This document shows positions 7,887 through 15,855 of a stretch of 64,000 bases of DNA, piece by piece (the first letter of the stretch is position 1; each line of letters starts with the position of its first letter). The DNA lies in the NCBI GenBank assembly GCA_000702845.1, contig JNKK01000013.1:1-64000 (forward strand), read 5' to 3'. The notes below the pieces were generated by a model. That model made no database searches. It saw only the letters and a program-made list of their open reading frames with translations, and was not told the DNA's origin. A program made the position numbers and the translations under genes. Source of the stretch: Lachnospiraceae bacterium FE2018 (lineage in GTDB: Bacteria > Bacillota > Clostridia > Lachnospirales > Lachnospiraceae).

Positions 7887-8498
7887 ATGGAAGCGAGATC
7901 AAACTACGAAAAAATGCTGGCTGAGAGTGAATATATGCCGGATCAGAAACTGGCAGAAATGGCATATGAATGCAGTAAAAGTCTGGTCAAAATCAACTCT
8001 TTGCCTCCAAGAGATCCGGAGAGGCAGGCAACGCTGAAAAGACTTTTGAAACACCTGGGTGAACATGTCACAATAAAAGGAAATTTCAATTGCGACTATG
8101 GACGTCATATCAGCATTGGCGACGGAACAATTATCAATTACAATGTTACCATACTGGATACAAATCATGTGACAATTGGGAACAACGTTTTCATTGCACC
8201 GGGTGTCGTAATCAGTGCGGCCACGCATCCGCTTAATGCTGAGCGGAGAGTGACAAGGCACTTTCAAAGTCATCCGGTTATCATTAAGGACTGTGCATGG
8301 ATCGGAGCAAATGCCACGATTCTGACTGGCGTAACAATCGGGAGAAATGCAGTCATAGCGGCCGGATCTGTAGTTTCCAGAGATGTTCCGGATAATTGTC
8401 TCGTCGGAGGAATTCCGGCAGGCGTTATAAAAATGATTCCGGAAAACGAAGAGAAGAATGGAAATGATTTTGTTTTTCATGATGATTATGGATTGTAA
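7887..8498 (+). CDS. Maltose/galactoside O-acetyltransferase-like (LbH)
   Basis: 203 residues. The Maa/LacA N-terminal helix domain is followed by a left-handed beta-helix: HISIGDGTIINYNVTILDTN, HVTIGNNVFIAPGV, the catalytic-His segment AATHPLNAERR, then AWIGANATILTGVTIGRNA and GGIPAGVIK. It transfers acetyl from acetyl-CoA to a sugar hydroxyl, probably as a trimer in the cytosol. The last 20 residues are a charged extension. It has its own ribosome binding site (GAGGTG) 86 nt after the preceding gene. Confidence 0.88.
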   Translation: MEARSNYEKMLAESEYMPDQKLAEMAYECSKSLVKINSLPPRDPERQATLKRLLKHLGEHVTIKGNFNCDYGRHISIGDGTIINYNVTILDTNHVTIGNNVFIAPGVVISAATHPLNAERRVTRHFQSHPVIIKDCAWIGANATILTGVTIGRNAVIAAGSVVSRDVPDNCLVGGIPAGVIKMIPENEEKNGNDFVFHDDYGL

Positions 8499-8525
8499 AT
8501 GAATGGCGGGCGTTAAAGATGATAA

Positions 8526-8558
8526 CAAAAAAGGGCGGTGACCGGATAGTCATCGCCC
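8526..8558 (-). terminator. Rho-independent terminator (minus strand)
   Basis: On the minus strand GGGCGATGAC pairs with GTCACCGCCC (one G-T wobble) and is followed by TTTTTTG. It ends transcription of the small gene at 8596-8799. Confidence 0.75.
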
Positions 8559-8595
8559 ATGGTTACAGGTTTCTGATTTATTGACATGCTGTCTT

Positions 8596-8799
8596 TCATT
8601 TACTATTTGCTATTTTCAAACAGAAGCCGACAATACTTCCGGCAAATGCGCAGATACTGATCGTCATAATCTCTGTACTGACCAGCTGGTTTACGAAGGT
8701 CGTATCTTTGTGAATCAGACTAAATACGAATGCCAGCAGAATCCAGCATACCATACCGTTCAACAGGGACATCATAATTGTTTTTTTCATTTCCATCAT
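8596..8799 (-). CDS. 67-aa two-span membrane protein
   Basis: The ATG at 8799 follows AAGGAGAAAAACC. Two hydrophobic spans (residues about 6-28 and 42-64) are separated by a short polar loop with HKDTTF. The layout (GMVCWILLAFVFSLIHKD, then STEIMTISICAFAGSIVGF) is reminiscent of DUF3021-type proteins encoded beside LytTR regulators, but this one is half their length. It shares its promoter block with the double-glycine peptide at 1-236, so the two are probably co-regulated. Function unknown. Confidence 0.65.
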   Translation of the reverse strand: MMEMKKTIMMSLLNGMVCWILLAFVFSLIHKDTTFVNQLVSTEIMTISICAFAGSIVGFCLKIANSK

Positions 8800-8863
8800 G
8801 GTTTTTCTCCTTTGATTTATCTCGTTTTTTTTGATTGCCGGCTGTTTTTTTGTTTTCAAGGGC

Positions 8864-8912
8864 AGAATAACAGGTCTGGTCTAACAGATGTCCAACAGGA
8901 GAAAAGGAAGAT
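8864..8912 (-). promoter_or_regulatory. Shared promoter/operator block, copy 2
   Basis: The minus strand reads CTGTTGGACAT then CTGTTAGACCA (direct repeat, 11-nt period), followed 20 nt after TTGGAC by TATTCT. It matches 294-343 in sequence and spacing. Confidence 0.5.
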
Positions 8913-8982
8913 CGATAAATATTATAAGTTGATTATTGAAAACAGCTGTAAAATCTGATAGACTACTGTTTACAGTAAACAT

Positions 8983-9016
8983 GAAAGAGAGGTTGTCCGG
9001 GAGGACAGCCTCTTTC
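8983..9016 (+). other. Strong intergenic hairpin
   Basis: GAAAGAGAGGTTGTCC folds onto GGACAGCCTCTTTC with one bulge. Only a short, broken T run follows, so it may be a leader hairpin of the acyltransferase gene or a weak terminator. Otherwise 8800-9094 holds only the promoter block at 8864. Confidence 0.45.
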
Positions 9017-9094
9017 AAATGTTTTGGTCTGCTGTATGATACGGTTTTTTGGGTAAATAAAACCTTAAATGAGACAGGAGGATCAGACAGAATT

Positions 9095-11140
9095 ATGACG
9101 GCAACTTCCAGAAAGCGGCGTGCGTCATCTCATATTTACGGTTTGGACGGTTTGCGTGCGCTTGCGATCATTGGCGTGACGTTTTTCCATATGTTCCCGC
9201 AGACAATTAAAGGAGGATATCTTGGTGTATCCTTGTTTTTTGTGGTTTCAGGATATCTTCTCGCTCTTACCAGTGAGAGACGGAGTCAGCAGGGAACCTG
9301 GCGTATATTACCATATTATTTAAAGCGTATCCAGCGTATCTATCCCGGTCTGCTGATTATGCTGTTTGTAACGGTTGGTGTATATTTCTTCCTGATCCCG
9401 CAGGCAATCGGCGGAATCCGACCGGAGCTGCGCAGTATCATTTTCGGATATAACAACTGGTGGCAGATTGCGCAGAATGCGGACTATTTTACCAGGATAA
9501 CAAATGCATCACCGTTTACACCGATGTGGTTTCTTGGTATAGAAATGCAATTTTATCTGATCTGGCCGCTGCTGTTTGGCATATTCACACGATTGTCAGA
9601 CGGAAAAAGCGATCGTGCAGGGCTTGGTTTTATACTGGCACTGACACTGATCTCAGCAGTCCTGACGCCGGTTCTTTACCGGCCGGGCAGCGATGTGACA
9701 CGGCTCTATTATGGAACAGATACAAGAATTTACGGGCTGTTGTTTGGCGTATTGCTGGGAATGCTGCAGAATCGCGGGATGATTCCGGTCCTGCGAAAAC
9801 AGACGGCACGAAGAATTGCGCTTCCGCTGACTGCGGGTGCAATCATAATTACGCTGGCTGCATATATAAAAATGGACGGACAGCGGGCGTTTGCCTACAG
9901 AGGCGGGATGCTTCTGATGACATTGCTGTTTGGTGTTCTGCTGATTCTGGTAACAGACAGCAGGCTTCCGGTGGGAAAATGGCTCGAAATACAGCCGCTT
10001 CTGTGGATTGGAAAGAACAGCTATGAGATCTATCTCTGGCAGTACCCGGTCATTTTCCTGTTTATGTACAAAAGATGGGGTGAAAATCCTGTCATGCCGG
10101 TTCTGGAAATCATTTTGATACTTTTGCTGGCGGCCTGGCTTCACTGGCTTACCGATATCATTCTGAATCGCAGGATTCCGTCATCGGTAAGATATACGGA
10201 GAACCGGGGACGCATTGCTTTTTATATTTCTGCAATGCTGTCAGTTTTCCTGTTTACTACAGGCGTTGCAGGTGCAGCATTGGCACCGGCAGAAAAATTC
10301 GCCCAGAAAGATGAACTGGAGCAGCGGTTAAAAGATAATCAGAAGATGCTGGAAGAAACGCAGAATGGAAACGGCGCAGACGGCACAGGGGCACCCGCTG
10401 GTTCGGGAACAGCGTCTTCATCTGATACAGATGGTGTACAGACTGAACCGGGCAGTACAAAACCGGTATCAGAGATGGATCTGCTTTATGCAGATTCCTC
10501 GCTGACTAACGCGGCAGATGTATCCACGGAAGGTGTTCTGATGATCGGCGATTCTATTATGCTGGATTCTTCACCTGCAATTAAAGAACAGCTGCCGGAT
10601 TGTTATATTGACGCAGTTCAGAGCAGGCAGCTGGTCAACAGTGTTGACGTTGCACAGGATTTGATTAACGAAGGATATCTGAACAAGACCGTTGTTATTT
10701 CTCTCGGAACAAACGGCCCCATCCAGGAAGATGACGCACGCGATATTCTCGACGTATTCGGACCGGATGTCAGTGTCTTCTGGGTAAATCTGTTTGGACG
10801 AACGGTAACATGGGAGAAAGAATCCAATCAGCTCCTGCTGGATCTTCGGAATGATTATCCGAATCTTACAGTAATCGACTGGGCAAGTCTGATTAAAGTT
10901 CATGATGAATGGCTGTGGGAGGATGGAGAACATCCGAATCCGGAAGGTTCTGAAGTATTTGCGACACTGATTCGTGAGAGCATCGAAGTATGTGCGGCAA
11001 ATAAAGGAAATACAAACACTGCCGTTACTAATACCGGCAACACTGATACAACTGACGCAAATATTGCCGGGACAACAGATACTGTTAACACGGATACCGG
11101 CAATACAGATACGGTCGATATAAATACGATTGATAATTGA
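9095..11140 (+). CDS. OatA/OafA-like acyltransferase with SGNH domain
   Basis: 681 residues. An N-terminal acyltransferase-3 domain with about ten membrane spans (GLDGLRALAIIGVTFFHM, GGYLGVSLFFVVSGYLL, TPMWFLGIEMQFYLIWPL) is followed by a Gly/Ala/Ser/Thr linker and an extracellular SGNH esterase-like domain: GDSIM (about 484), GTNGP, and DGEHPN carrying the catalytic Asp/His (about 610). This architecture is that of OatA, which O-acetylates peptidoglycan or other surface glycans. The last ~45 residues are an Asn/Thr/Asp-rich tail (NTDTxNT repeats). I chose the start at 9095; GGAGG is 13 nt upstream, rather far. Confidence 0.85.
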   Translation: MTATSRKRRASSHIYGLDGLRALAIIGVTFFHMFPQTIKGGYLGVSLFFVVSGYLLALTSERRSQQGTWRILPYYLKRIQRIYPGLLIMLFVTVGVYFFLIPQAIGGIRPELRSIIFGYNNWWQIAQNADYFTRITNASPFTPMWFLGIEMQFYLIWPLLFGIFTRLSDGKSDRAGLGFILALTLISAVLTPVLYRPGSDVTRLYYGTDTRIYGLLFGVLLGMLQNRGMIPVLRKQTARRIALPLTAGAIIITLAAYIKMDGQRAFAYRGGMLLMTLLFGVLLILVTDSRLPVGKWLEIQPLLWIGKNSYEIYLWQYPVIFLFMYKRWGENPVMPVLEIILILLLAAWLHWLTDIILNRRIPSSVRYTENRGRIAFYISAMLSVFLFTTGVAGAALAPAEKFAQKDELEQRLKDNQKMLEETQNGNGADGTGAPAGSGTASSSDTDGVQTEPGSTKPVSEMDLLYADSSLTNAADVSTEGVLMIGDSIMLDSSPAIKEQLPDCYIDAVQSRQLVNSVDVAQDLINEGYLNKTVVISLGTNGPIQEDDARDILDVFGPDVSVFWVNLFGRTVTWEKESNQLLLDLRNDYPNLTVIDWASLIKVHDEWLWEDGEHPNPEGSEVFATLIRESIEVCAANKGNTNTAVTNTGNTDTTDANIAGTTDTVNTDTGNTDTVDINTIDN

Positions 11141-11155
11141 GAGTTCGGTTAAAGA

Positions 11156-11189
11156 AAAGGGACTTGCACACCAGTGTGTAAGTCCCTTT
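11156..11189. terminator. Bidirectional terminator
   Basis: AAAGGGACTT-CACAC pairs with TGTGT-AAGTCCCTTT across a short loop; A and T runs flank both sides. It serves the acyltransferase (+) and prsW (-), which converge here. Confidence 0.8.
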
Positions 11190-11194
11190 GACGA

Positions 11195-11923
11195 TCAGCG
11201 CATATAGTAGTCTGATGCTGATTCCTTTTTGATCAGTCGAATGATTACAATGTACATCACGATCACAAAACAATAGAATACGACAGATGAGAGCGAAGTC
11301 TGCAGCATTGCACAGCTGTCATAGAAGCCATGCAGGAAAACTGCCAGCAGATACGCCCAGAGCAGATTGGAAGATTTTTTTGATTCCATGCCGCGCAGTT
11401 CGTAGTCTTTTGCACGCCCGTAAAGTGCACCTGCAACAACGGCGAAGCCCATATGTCCCGGAACGGACAGGACAGCACGCGGAAGTGCCACACCAAGACC
11501 ATAACGGAAAACGTACATGACATTTTCAATTGCTGCAAATCCCAGGGAAGTAAAGACCATGTAGACAATGCCATCGAACCGGCAGTCGAAATTCGGGTCT
11601 TTCCAGGTTCTCCGGTAACAGAAGAAAAATTTTGTGCCTTCTTCAACGACTGCGACAACGATAAATGCAAGGATCAGTGTATGGCGGACACTGCCTGTTT
11701 CCGGCACAGTATAATTCAGTACTGTTTCGCCAATTCCTTCCAGAAGCATGGAAACACCGGCTGCCAGAATTCCGCGGAGGAAAAGTGAACCCAGAAGACC
11801 GGCAGGTTCTTTTTCTACCGTATCTTTCTGATAGATATAACGCATCAGAAAAACAGCAGGTACAATTGCTGCAAGAACATACAGCCACAGATAGACATTA
11901 AAAATGAGTGGAAAGAAAAACAT
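11195..11923 (-). CDS. prsW: PrsW-family intramembrane protease
   Basis: 242 residues with about eight membrane spans. The family motifs are visible: VVEEGTKFFF (catalytic Glu pair), FDGIVY...GFAAIENVMY, the HMGF segment and HGFYDSCA. PrsW homologues cleave membrane substrates such as anti-sigma factors (RsiW in Bacillus) and are glutamic-type proteases; no sigma/anti-sigma pair is next to it here. Monocistronic, with GGGAG 9 nt before the ATG. Confidence 0.85.
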   Translation of the reverse strand: MFFFPLIFNVYLWLYVLAAIVPAVFLMRYIYQKDTVEKEPAGLLGSLFLRGILAAGVSMLLEGIGETVLNYTVPETGSVRHTLILAFIVVAVVEEGTKFFFCYRRTWKDPNFDCRFDGIVYMVFTSLGFAAIENVMYVFRYGLGVALPRAVLSVPGHMGFAVVAGALYGRAKDYELRGMESKKSSNLLWAYLLAVFLHGFYDSCAMLQTSLSSVVFYCFVIVMYIVIIRLIKKESASDYYMR

Positions 11924-12060
11924 AACGACATGCTCCCTTCAAATTCAGATTAATAGTATTGTATCGAATTCGAAAGTGTTTTACAAGGAGTGTGATTTCC
12001 TGATAGAATAAAAAACAAGGTACAGATTAGTTCAGCTTTGGCAAAGAGCGGAGGAGAGAT

Positions 12061-12474
12061 ATGCGGTATTCGATTCAGTTTGAGACAGATTCTTATCTGC
12101 GGATTCGTTTATCATGTGGCAGGATCAGTGAAGGAGAGGAAGAGGTTCTCAGTTATGCTATTTCACAGATGAAGCCGGTGAAGCATGTAAAGATCTATCC
12201 TGCAACCGGGGGTATTTCCATTTCTTATGAGAAAGACAGGGATCTGATTCTGGAAAAACTGTCGGCACTGCAGTATCAGAATATTGAACTTTTTGCAGAT
12301 AAACTTGAGAAGCGCATTGATGTTGAAGAAGTGGAGCGAAGAAAACTCAGCCCTGCTCTGAAGCGGAAAATGCGCAGCAGAATGCTGCTGGAAACGGTGG
12401 CGGATATTGCCCTTCCGATGCCGGTTCAGGTTGGATATCATGTTTATCAGCTGGTGACGCTGAAGGGTCTGTAA
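12061..12474 (+). CDS. HMA2-type metal-domain protein
   Basis: 137 residues. The first ~75 have the beta-alpha-beta pattern of an HMA domain (LRIRLSCGRISEGEEEVLSY, VKHVKIYPATGGISISYE), resembling the N terminus of the P-type ATPase encoded at 13076. The CxxC metal loop is absent. The C-terminal half is a basic helix plus a hydrophobic segment (LPMPVQVGYHVYQLV). The gene lies just upstream of the DUF6110/ATPase pair and probably works with them, but a terminator and a promoter separate it from them. Confidence 0.65.
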   Translation: MRYSIQFETDSYLRIRLSCGRISEGEEEVLSYAISQMKPVKHVKIYPATGGISISYEKDRDLILEKLSALQYQNIELFADKLEKRIDVEEVERRKLSPALKRKMRSRMLLETVADIALPMPVQVGYHVYQLVTLKGL

Positions 12475-12625
12475 TCCCAGGACAATAGAAGGATACAGAT
12501 TACCTTGATTTGCGAATCGCAGCAATATGAAAGATATTCGCAAAATGGTGCGATATACACTCAAATATAGTATATTTACTGTTATTATTAGCAATAGCCA
12601 AATATTATCTGACAAATGTTGTAAT

Positions 12626-12655
12626 TGACTAATGTTATTGACGCGCGATATACTG
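12626..12655 (+). promoter_or_regulatory. Candidate promoter
   Basis: TTGACT (12626-12631), 18-nt spacer, TATACT (12650-12655). The terminator hairpin begins one base later, so a transcript from here would start with that hairpin, suggesting attenuation of the ATPase operon. Confidence 0.4.
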
Positions 12656-12688
12656 ACTCCAACAGATAAAAAGTTGGAGTCTTTTTTA
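12656..12688 (+). terminator. Rho-independent terminator before the ATPase operon
   Basis: GACTCCAAC pairs with GTTGGAGTC (perfect 9 bp) and is followed by TTTTTT. It lies in the 308-nt gap between the HMA2 gene and the DUF6110 gene, so it either ends the HMA2 transcript or acts as an attenuator. Confidence 0.85.
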
Positions 12689-12782
12689 TTTTGGACAAAT
12701 GATAGCTATTATGATTCACGTCTGTGCGGCAGAAGAATACTGCAGGTATTGACGTCATATGATAGAAACGGAGGAATGAATT

Positions 12783-13079
12783 ATGAAATATGGAAAACTT
12801 GGACTTTTGGTGGGCGGATTTCTTCTGGGTACCTACGGAACAAAGATCATTGGCAGTTCAGATGCAAAGAAGCTTTATACGCACTGTACAGCAGCAGCTC
12901 TCCGGGCAAAGGATGAGGTTGTGAAGGATTTTACAGTCATTGGTGAAAACTGCGGAGATATCGCAGCAGCTGCAAAAGACATCAATGAGAAACGTGCAGA
13001 GGCACGTGAGGAACAGATGATCCAGGATGCGAAGGATCTGCTGGCACGTGCTGCTGAAAAGGAGGCGGCAGAAGCATGA
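12783..13079 (+). CDS. DUF6110-type small protein
   Basis: 98 residues. An N-terminal hydrophobic span (LGLLVGGFLLGTYGTKIIGS, about 6-25) precedes SDAKKLYTHCTAAALRAKDE, a pattern I recognise from the DUF6110 family that accompanies clostridial P1B-ATPases. The rest is an Ala/Glu-rich helix. Its stop overlaps the ATPase start (ATGA), so the two are translationally coupled. Role unknown, perhaps an ATPase accessory or metal-sensing subunit. Confidence 0.75.
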   Translation: MKYGKLGLLVGGFLLGTYGTKIIGSSDAKKLYTHCTAAALRAKDEVVKDFTVIGENCGDIAAAAKDINEKRAEAREEQMIQDAKDLLARAAEKEAAEA

Positions 13080-15154
13080 AGTGCCGGTTGCTGCATGAAT
13101 CAAACGGCCGCATGCGGGTCCGGGTGATCCGATACCGCATGACGCCTGATCAGGCAGACCGGCTCGAATTCTACCTTAAGCAGCTGGAGGGCGTGCAGAA
13201 AGTATCAGTAAATGAGCGTTCCATGGATGCAGTAATACATTATGGAGAAGGAAGACGTGACGCCGTCATAGATGCGCTGTCTTCCTTTGATTTTGTCTCC
13301 ACGGAAGTTGCAGTTCCGGAGCATACCGGAAGGATACTTCGCCGTGACTTTGAGAGTGGTCTGTTTTTCACAATAGCCAGGCGGTGCGTGACGAGATTTC
13401 TTCTCCCGCTGCCGATTGCCACGGCGTACAATGTTGTGCGCGCCGTGCCGTTCGTCGTAAAAGGGATCCGTTCTCTGATGCAGAGAAGGATCGATGTTGC
13501 AGTACTGGACGCGACAGCAATCTCTGCATCCATGCTGACAGGAGATATTCAGACAGCAGGAAGCATCATGTTCCTTCTGGATATCGGGCAGAAGCTGGAG
13601 AACTGGACGCATCGAAAATCAGTAGATGATCTCGCACAGCGTATGATGCTCAATGTGGATAAAGTCTGGGTCAGATCCGGACAGACAGAAGTACTGGTTC
13701 CGGTTAATGAAGTACAACCGGGAGATGTAATTATTGTACGGACCGGAAATCTGATTCCTCTGGATGGCACGATCCTGGAGGGCGATGCCAGCATTAATCA
13801 GGCATCCATGACAGGTGAATCCATTCCTGTGCACAAGACGGCAGGCGGATATGTTTATGCAGGCACCGTTATTGAAGACGGGGAGATTGCCGTGACAGTA
13901 AACAAAGCTGCCGGTTCTGGAAAGTATGACCGGATTGTCAGTATGATCGAAGATTCGGAACGGCTGAAATCTGCGACGGAAAGCAGGGCGGCGCATCTGG
14001 CTGACAGGCTTGTGCCTTATTCACTCGGCGCAACCTTCCTGACGTGGCTGATTTCACGAAGCGTGCCGCGGGCACTTTCAATTCTGATGGTGGATTACTC
14101 CTGTGCGCTGAAACTGGCCATGCCGATTTCTGTGCTTTCTGCAATGCGTGAATGCAGCGATCATCACATCAATGTGAAGGGTGGAAAATTCCTTGAGGCA
14201 GTTTCTGAAGCGGATACACTTGTATTTGACAAAACCGGAACACTGACGCATGCGACACCGCATGTACGGGAGATTGTGACATTCGAATCGCACAAACCGG
14301 AAGAAATGCTTCGGCTTGCGGCATGCCTAGAGGAACATTTCCCGCATTCGATTGCGAAGGCTGTTGTGGAAGAGGCTAAAAGAAGGGATTTGCGGCACGA
14401 AGAACGCCATACGAAGGTAGAATACGTCGTAGCGCATGGAATTGTCAGTACAATTGATGGAGAACGTGTTCTGATCGGAAGTCATCACTTTGTGTTTGAG
14501 GATGAGAAATGTGTCATTCCGGAAAATGAACAGGAGAAATTCGATCAGCTGCCGGCAGACTGCTCACTCCTGTATCTTGCAATTCACAACCGGCTCGCTG
14601 CGGTTCTCTGTATTGAAGACCCGATCCGCGAAGAAGCACCTGCTGTGATTGAAGCACTGCATGCCCTGGGACTGAAGCGGATTGTAATGATGACCGGTGA
14701 CAGCAGAAAGACTGCAGCAGAGGTTGCAAGAAGAATACGAATTGATGATTTTCAGGCTGAGGTTCTGCCGGAGGATAAAGCATCCTTCATACGTGCAGAG
14801 CATGATGCGGGCAGAAAAGTCATTATGGTAGGCGACGGAATCAATGATTCTGTTGCGTTATCTGAAGCAGATGCCGGGATTGCAATTTCTGACGGTGCGG
14901 CGCTCGCACGTGAAATTGCCGATATTACAATCTCGGCGGATAATCTGCATGAACTTGTGATTCTGCGAAAGGTCGGCGATGCCATGACAAGCCGGAACCT
15001 TAATAATTACCGGAAAATCATGGGATTTAACACAGTCCTGATCGTTCTTGGTGTTCTGGGCATTCTCCCGGCGGCAACATCTGCATTGCTGCATAATGCA
15101 TCAACACTGCTGTTCAGCCTGCAGAGCATGCAGAATCTTCTGGAAGAACGCTGA
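13076..15154 (+). CDS. Heavy-metal P1B-type ATPase with atypical metal motif
   Basis: 692 residues. A degenerate HMA-like N terminus (1-75, no CxxC) is followed by membrane spans, the TGES actuator loop (about 246), DKTGTLT with the phosphorylated Asp (about 383), PHS of the nucleotide domain, and GDGINDS (about 585). Helix M6 reads DYSCALKLAMP (about 340): the usual CPC metal-binding motif is replaced by Ser-Cys-Ala. This is the arrangement I associate with HMA2/DUF6110-linked clostridial ATPases whose metal is not known. It should pump a transition metal out of the cytosol, using ATP. It forms an operon with the DUF6110 gene. Confidence 0.85.
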   Translation: MKCRLLHESNGRMRVRVIRYRMTPDQADRLEFYLKQLEGVQKVSVNERSMDAVIHYGEGRRDAVIDALSSFDFVSTEVAVPEHTGRILRRDFESGLFFTIARRCVTRFLLPLPIATAYNVVRAVPFVVKGIRSLMQRRIDVAVLDATAISASMLTGDIQTAGSIMFLLDIGQKLENWTHRKSVDDLAQRMMLNVDKVWVRSGQTEVLVPVNEVQPGDVIIVRTGNLIPLDGTILEGDASINQASMTGESIPVHKTAGGYVYAGTVIEDGEIAVTVNKAAGSGKYDRIVSMIEDSERLKSATESRAAHLADRLVPYSLGATFLTWLISRSVPRALSILMVDYSCALKLAMPISVLSAMRECSDHHINVKGGKFLEAVSEADTLVFDKTGTLTHATPHVREIVTFESHKPEEMLRLAACLEEHFPHSIAKAVVEEAKRRDLRHEERHTKVEYVVAHGIVSTIDGERVLIGSHHFVFEDEKCVIPENEQEKFDQLPADCSLLYLAIHNRLAAVLCIEDPIREEAPAVIEALHALGLKRIVMMTGDSRKTAAEVARRIRIDDFQAEVLPEDKASFIRAEHDAGRKVIMVGDGINDSVALSEADAGIAISDGAALAREIADITISADNLHELVILRKVGDAMTSRNLNNYRKIMGFNTVLIVLGVLGILPAATSALLHNASTLLFSLQSMQNLLEER

Positions 15155-15174
15155 AACAAAAAAGAAAAAAACAG

Positions 15175-15219
15175 CACCTTATTCCATCAATTCCTTGGTG
15201 AAATAGGGTGTTTTTTTTT
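15175..15219 (+). terminator. Rho-independent terminator
   Basis: CACCTTATTCCATCAA pairs with TTGGTGAAATAGGGTG (two wobbles, one mismatch), followed by nine T. It ends the ATPase operon. Confidence 0.88.
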
Positions 15220-15291
15220 GCATCTTAATCGAAAGCATGATACAATATGCTTCGTATACGCTCAATGGCTCATTGTTCATAGGTGGTGGTT

Positions 15292-15752
15292 ATGCGAACA
15301 GCGGTTATGACGGATACGAATAGCGGCATATCTGTTCCCGAAGGGAAGGAACTGGGGATTCAATTGAATACCTGAAAAAGAGCGGGCGTATAACATCTGC
15401 GACACTTGCACTGGCGGCACTTTTGAAGATCAAACCGGTTCTGACCATTCAGGGAGAAAAACTGGATGCATCGGCAAAAGCACGCGGTATGCGGTCTGCC
15501 GTGAAAAAGATGCTGAATGCGACTGCATCTGATCTCGAAGAAAAGTTTCCGGGGACTGCAAAGAAGAAGATTCTGATCGGAGCTGCAGGTACGCTGACCC
15601 GCGAAGCGGATATTGAGCAGTGGAGCAATCGTTTCAGAGAAGCATTTCCGGGGTATACATTCCTGTATCATCCCCTTTCCTGCAGTGTGGCCTGTCATAC
15701 AGGGCCGGGTGCACTCGGAACCGGATTTGTTGTGATGGAACGTTATAAATAA
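15292..15752 (+). pseudogene. degV remnant with internal deletion
   Basis: An ATG at 15292 opens a typical DegV N terminus (MRTAVMTDTNSGISVPEG) but hits a stop after 25 residues. From about 15358, one base out of frame, the sequence resumes as the DegV middle and C terminus: SIEYLKKSGRITSATLALAA, LKIKPVLTIQGEKLDASAKA, and GPGALGTGFVV near the end. About 130 central residues are missing, including most of the fatty-acid pocket. Two other degV genes (57272, 59846) are intact. No ribosome binding site supports separate expression of the 3' part. Confidence 0.8.
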
Positions 15753-15855
15753 TTATATTTTTCCGCAGGCGGGATTTGAATAGATTGAGGGAATCATACA
15801 AAAAGGAAATAATAAAATGACATAATTAATAATGTATGAGGAGGTAGTGATTAAA

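Noticed and set aside
8936-9094. An upstream extension of the OatA-like protein by 53 residues
   Set aside because: The extension crosses a strong hairpin and has no ribosome binding site; the conserved domain begins after the ATG at 9095.
12632-12916. A 94-codon frame overlapping the DUF6110 gene
   Set aside because: It reads through the terminator and lacks a ribosome binding site; the DUF6110 frame has GGAGG and family similarity.
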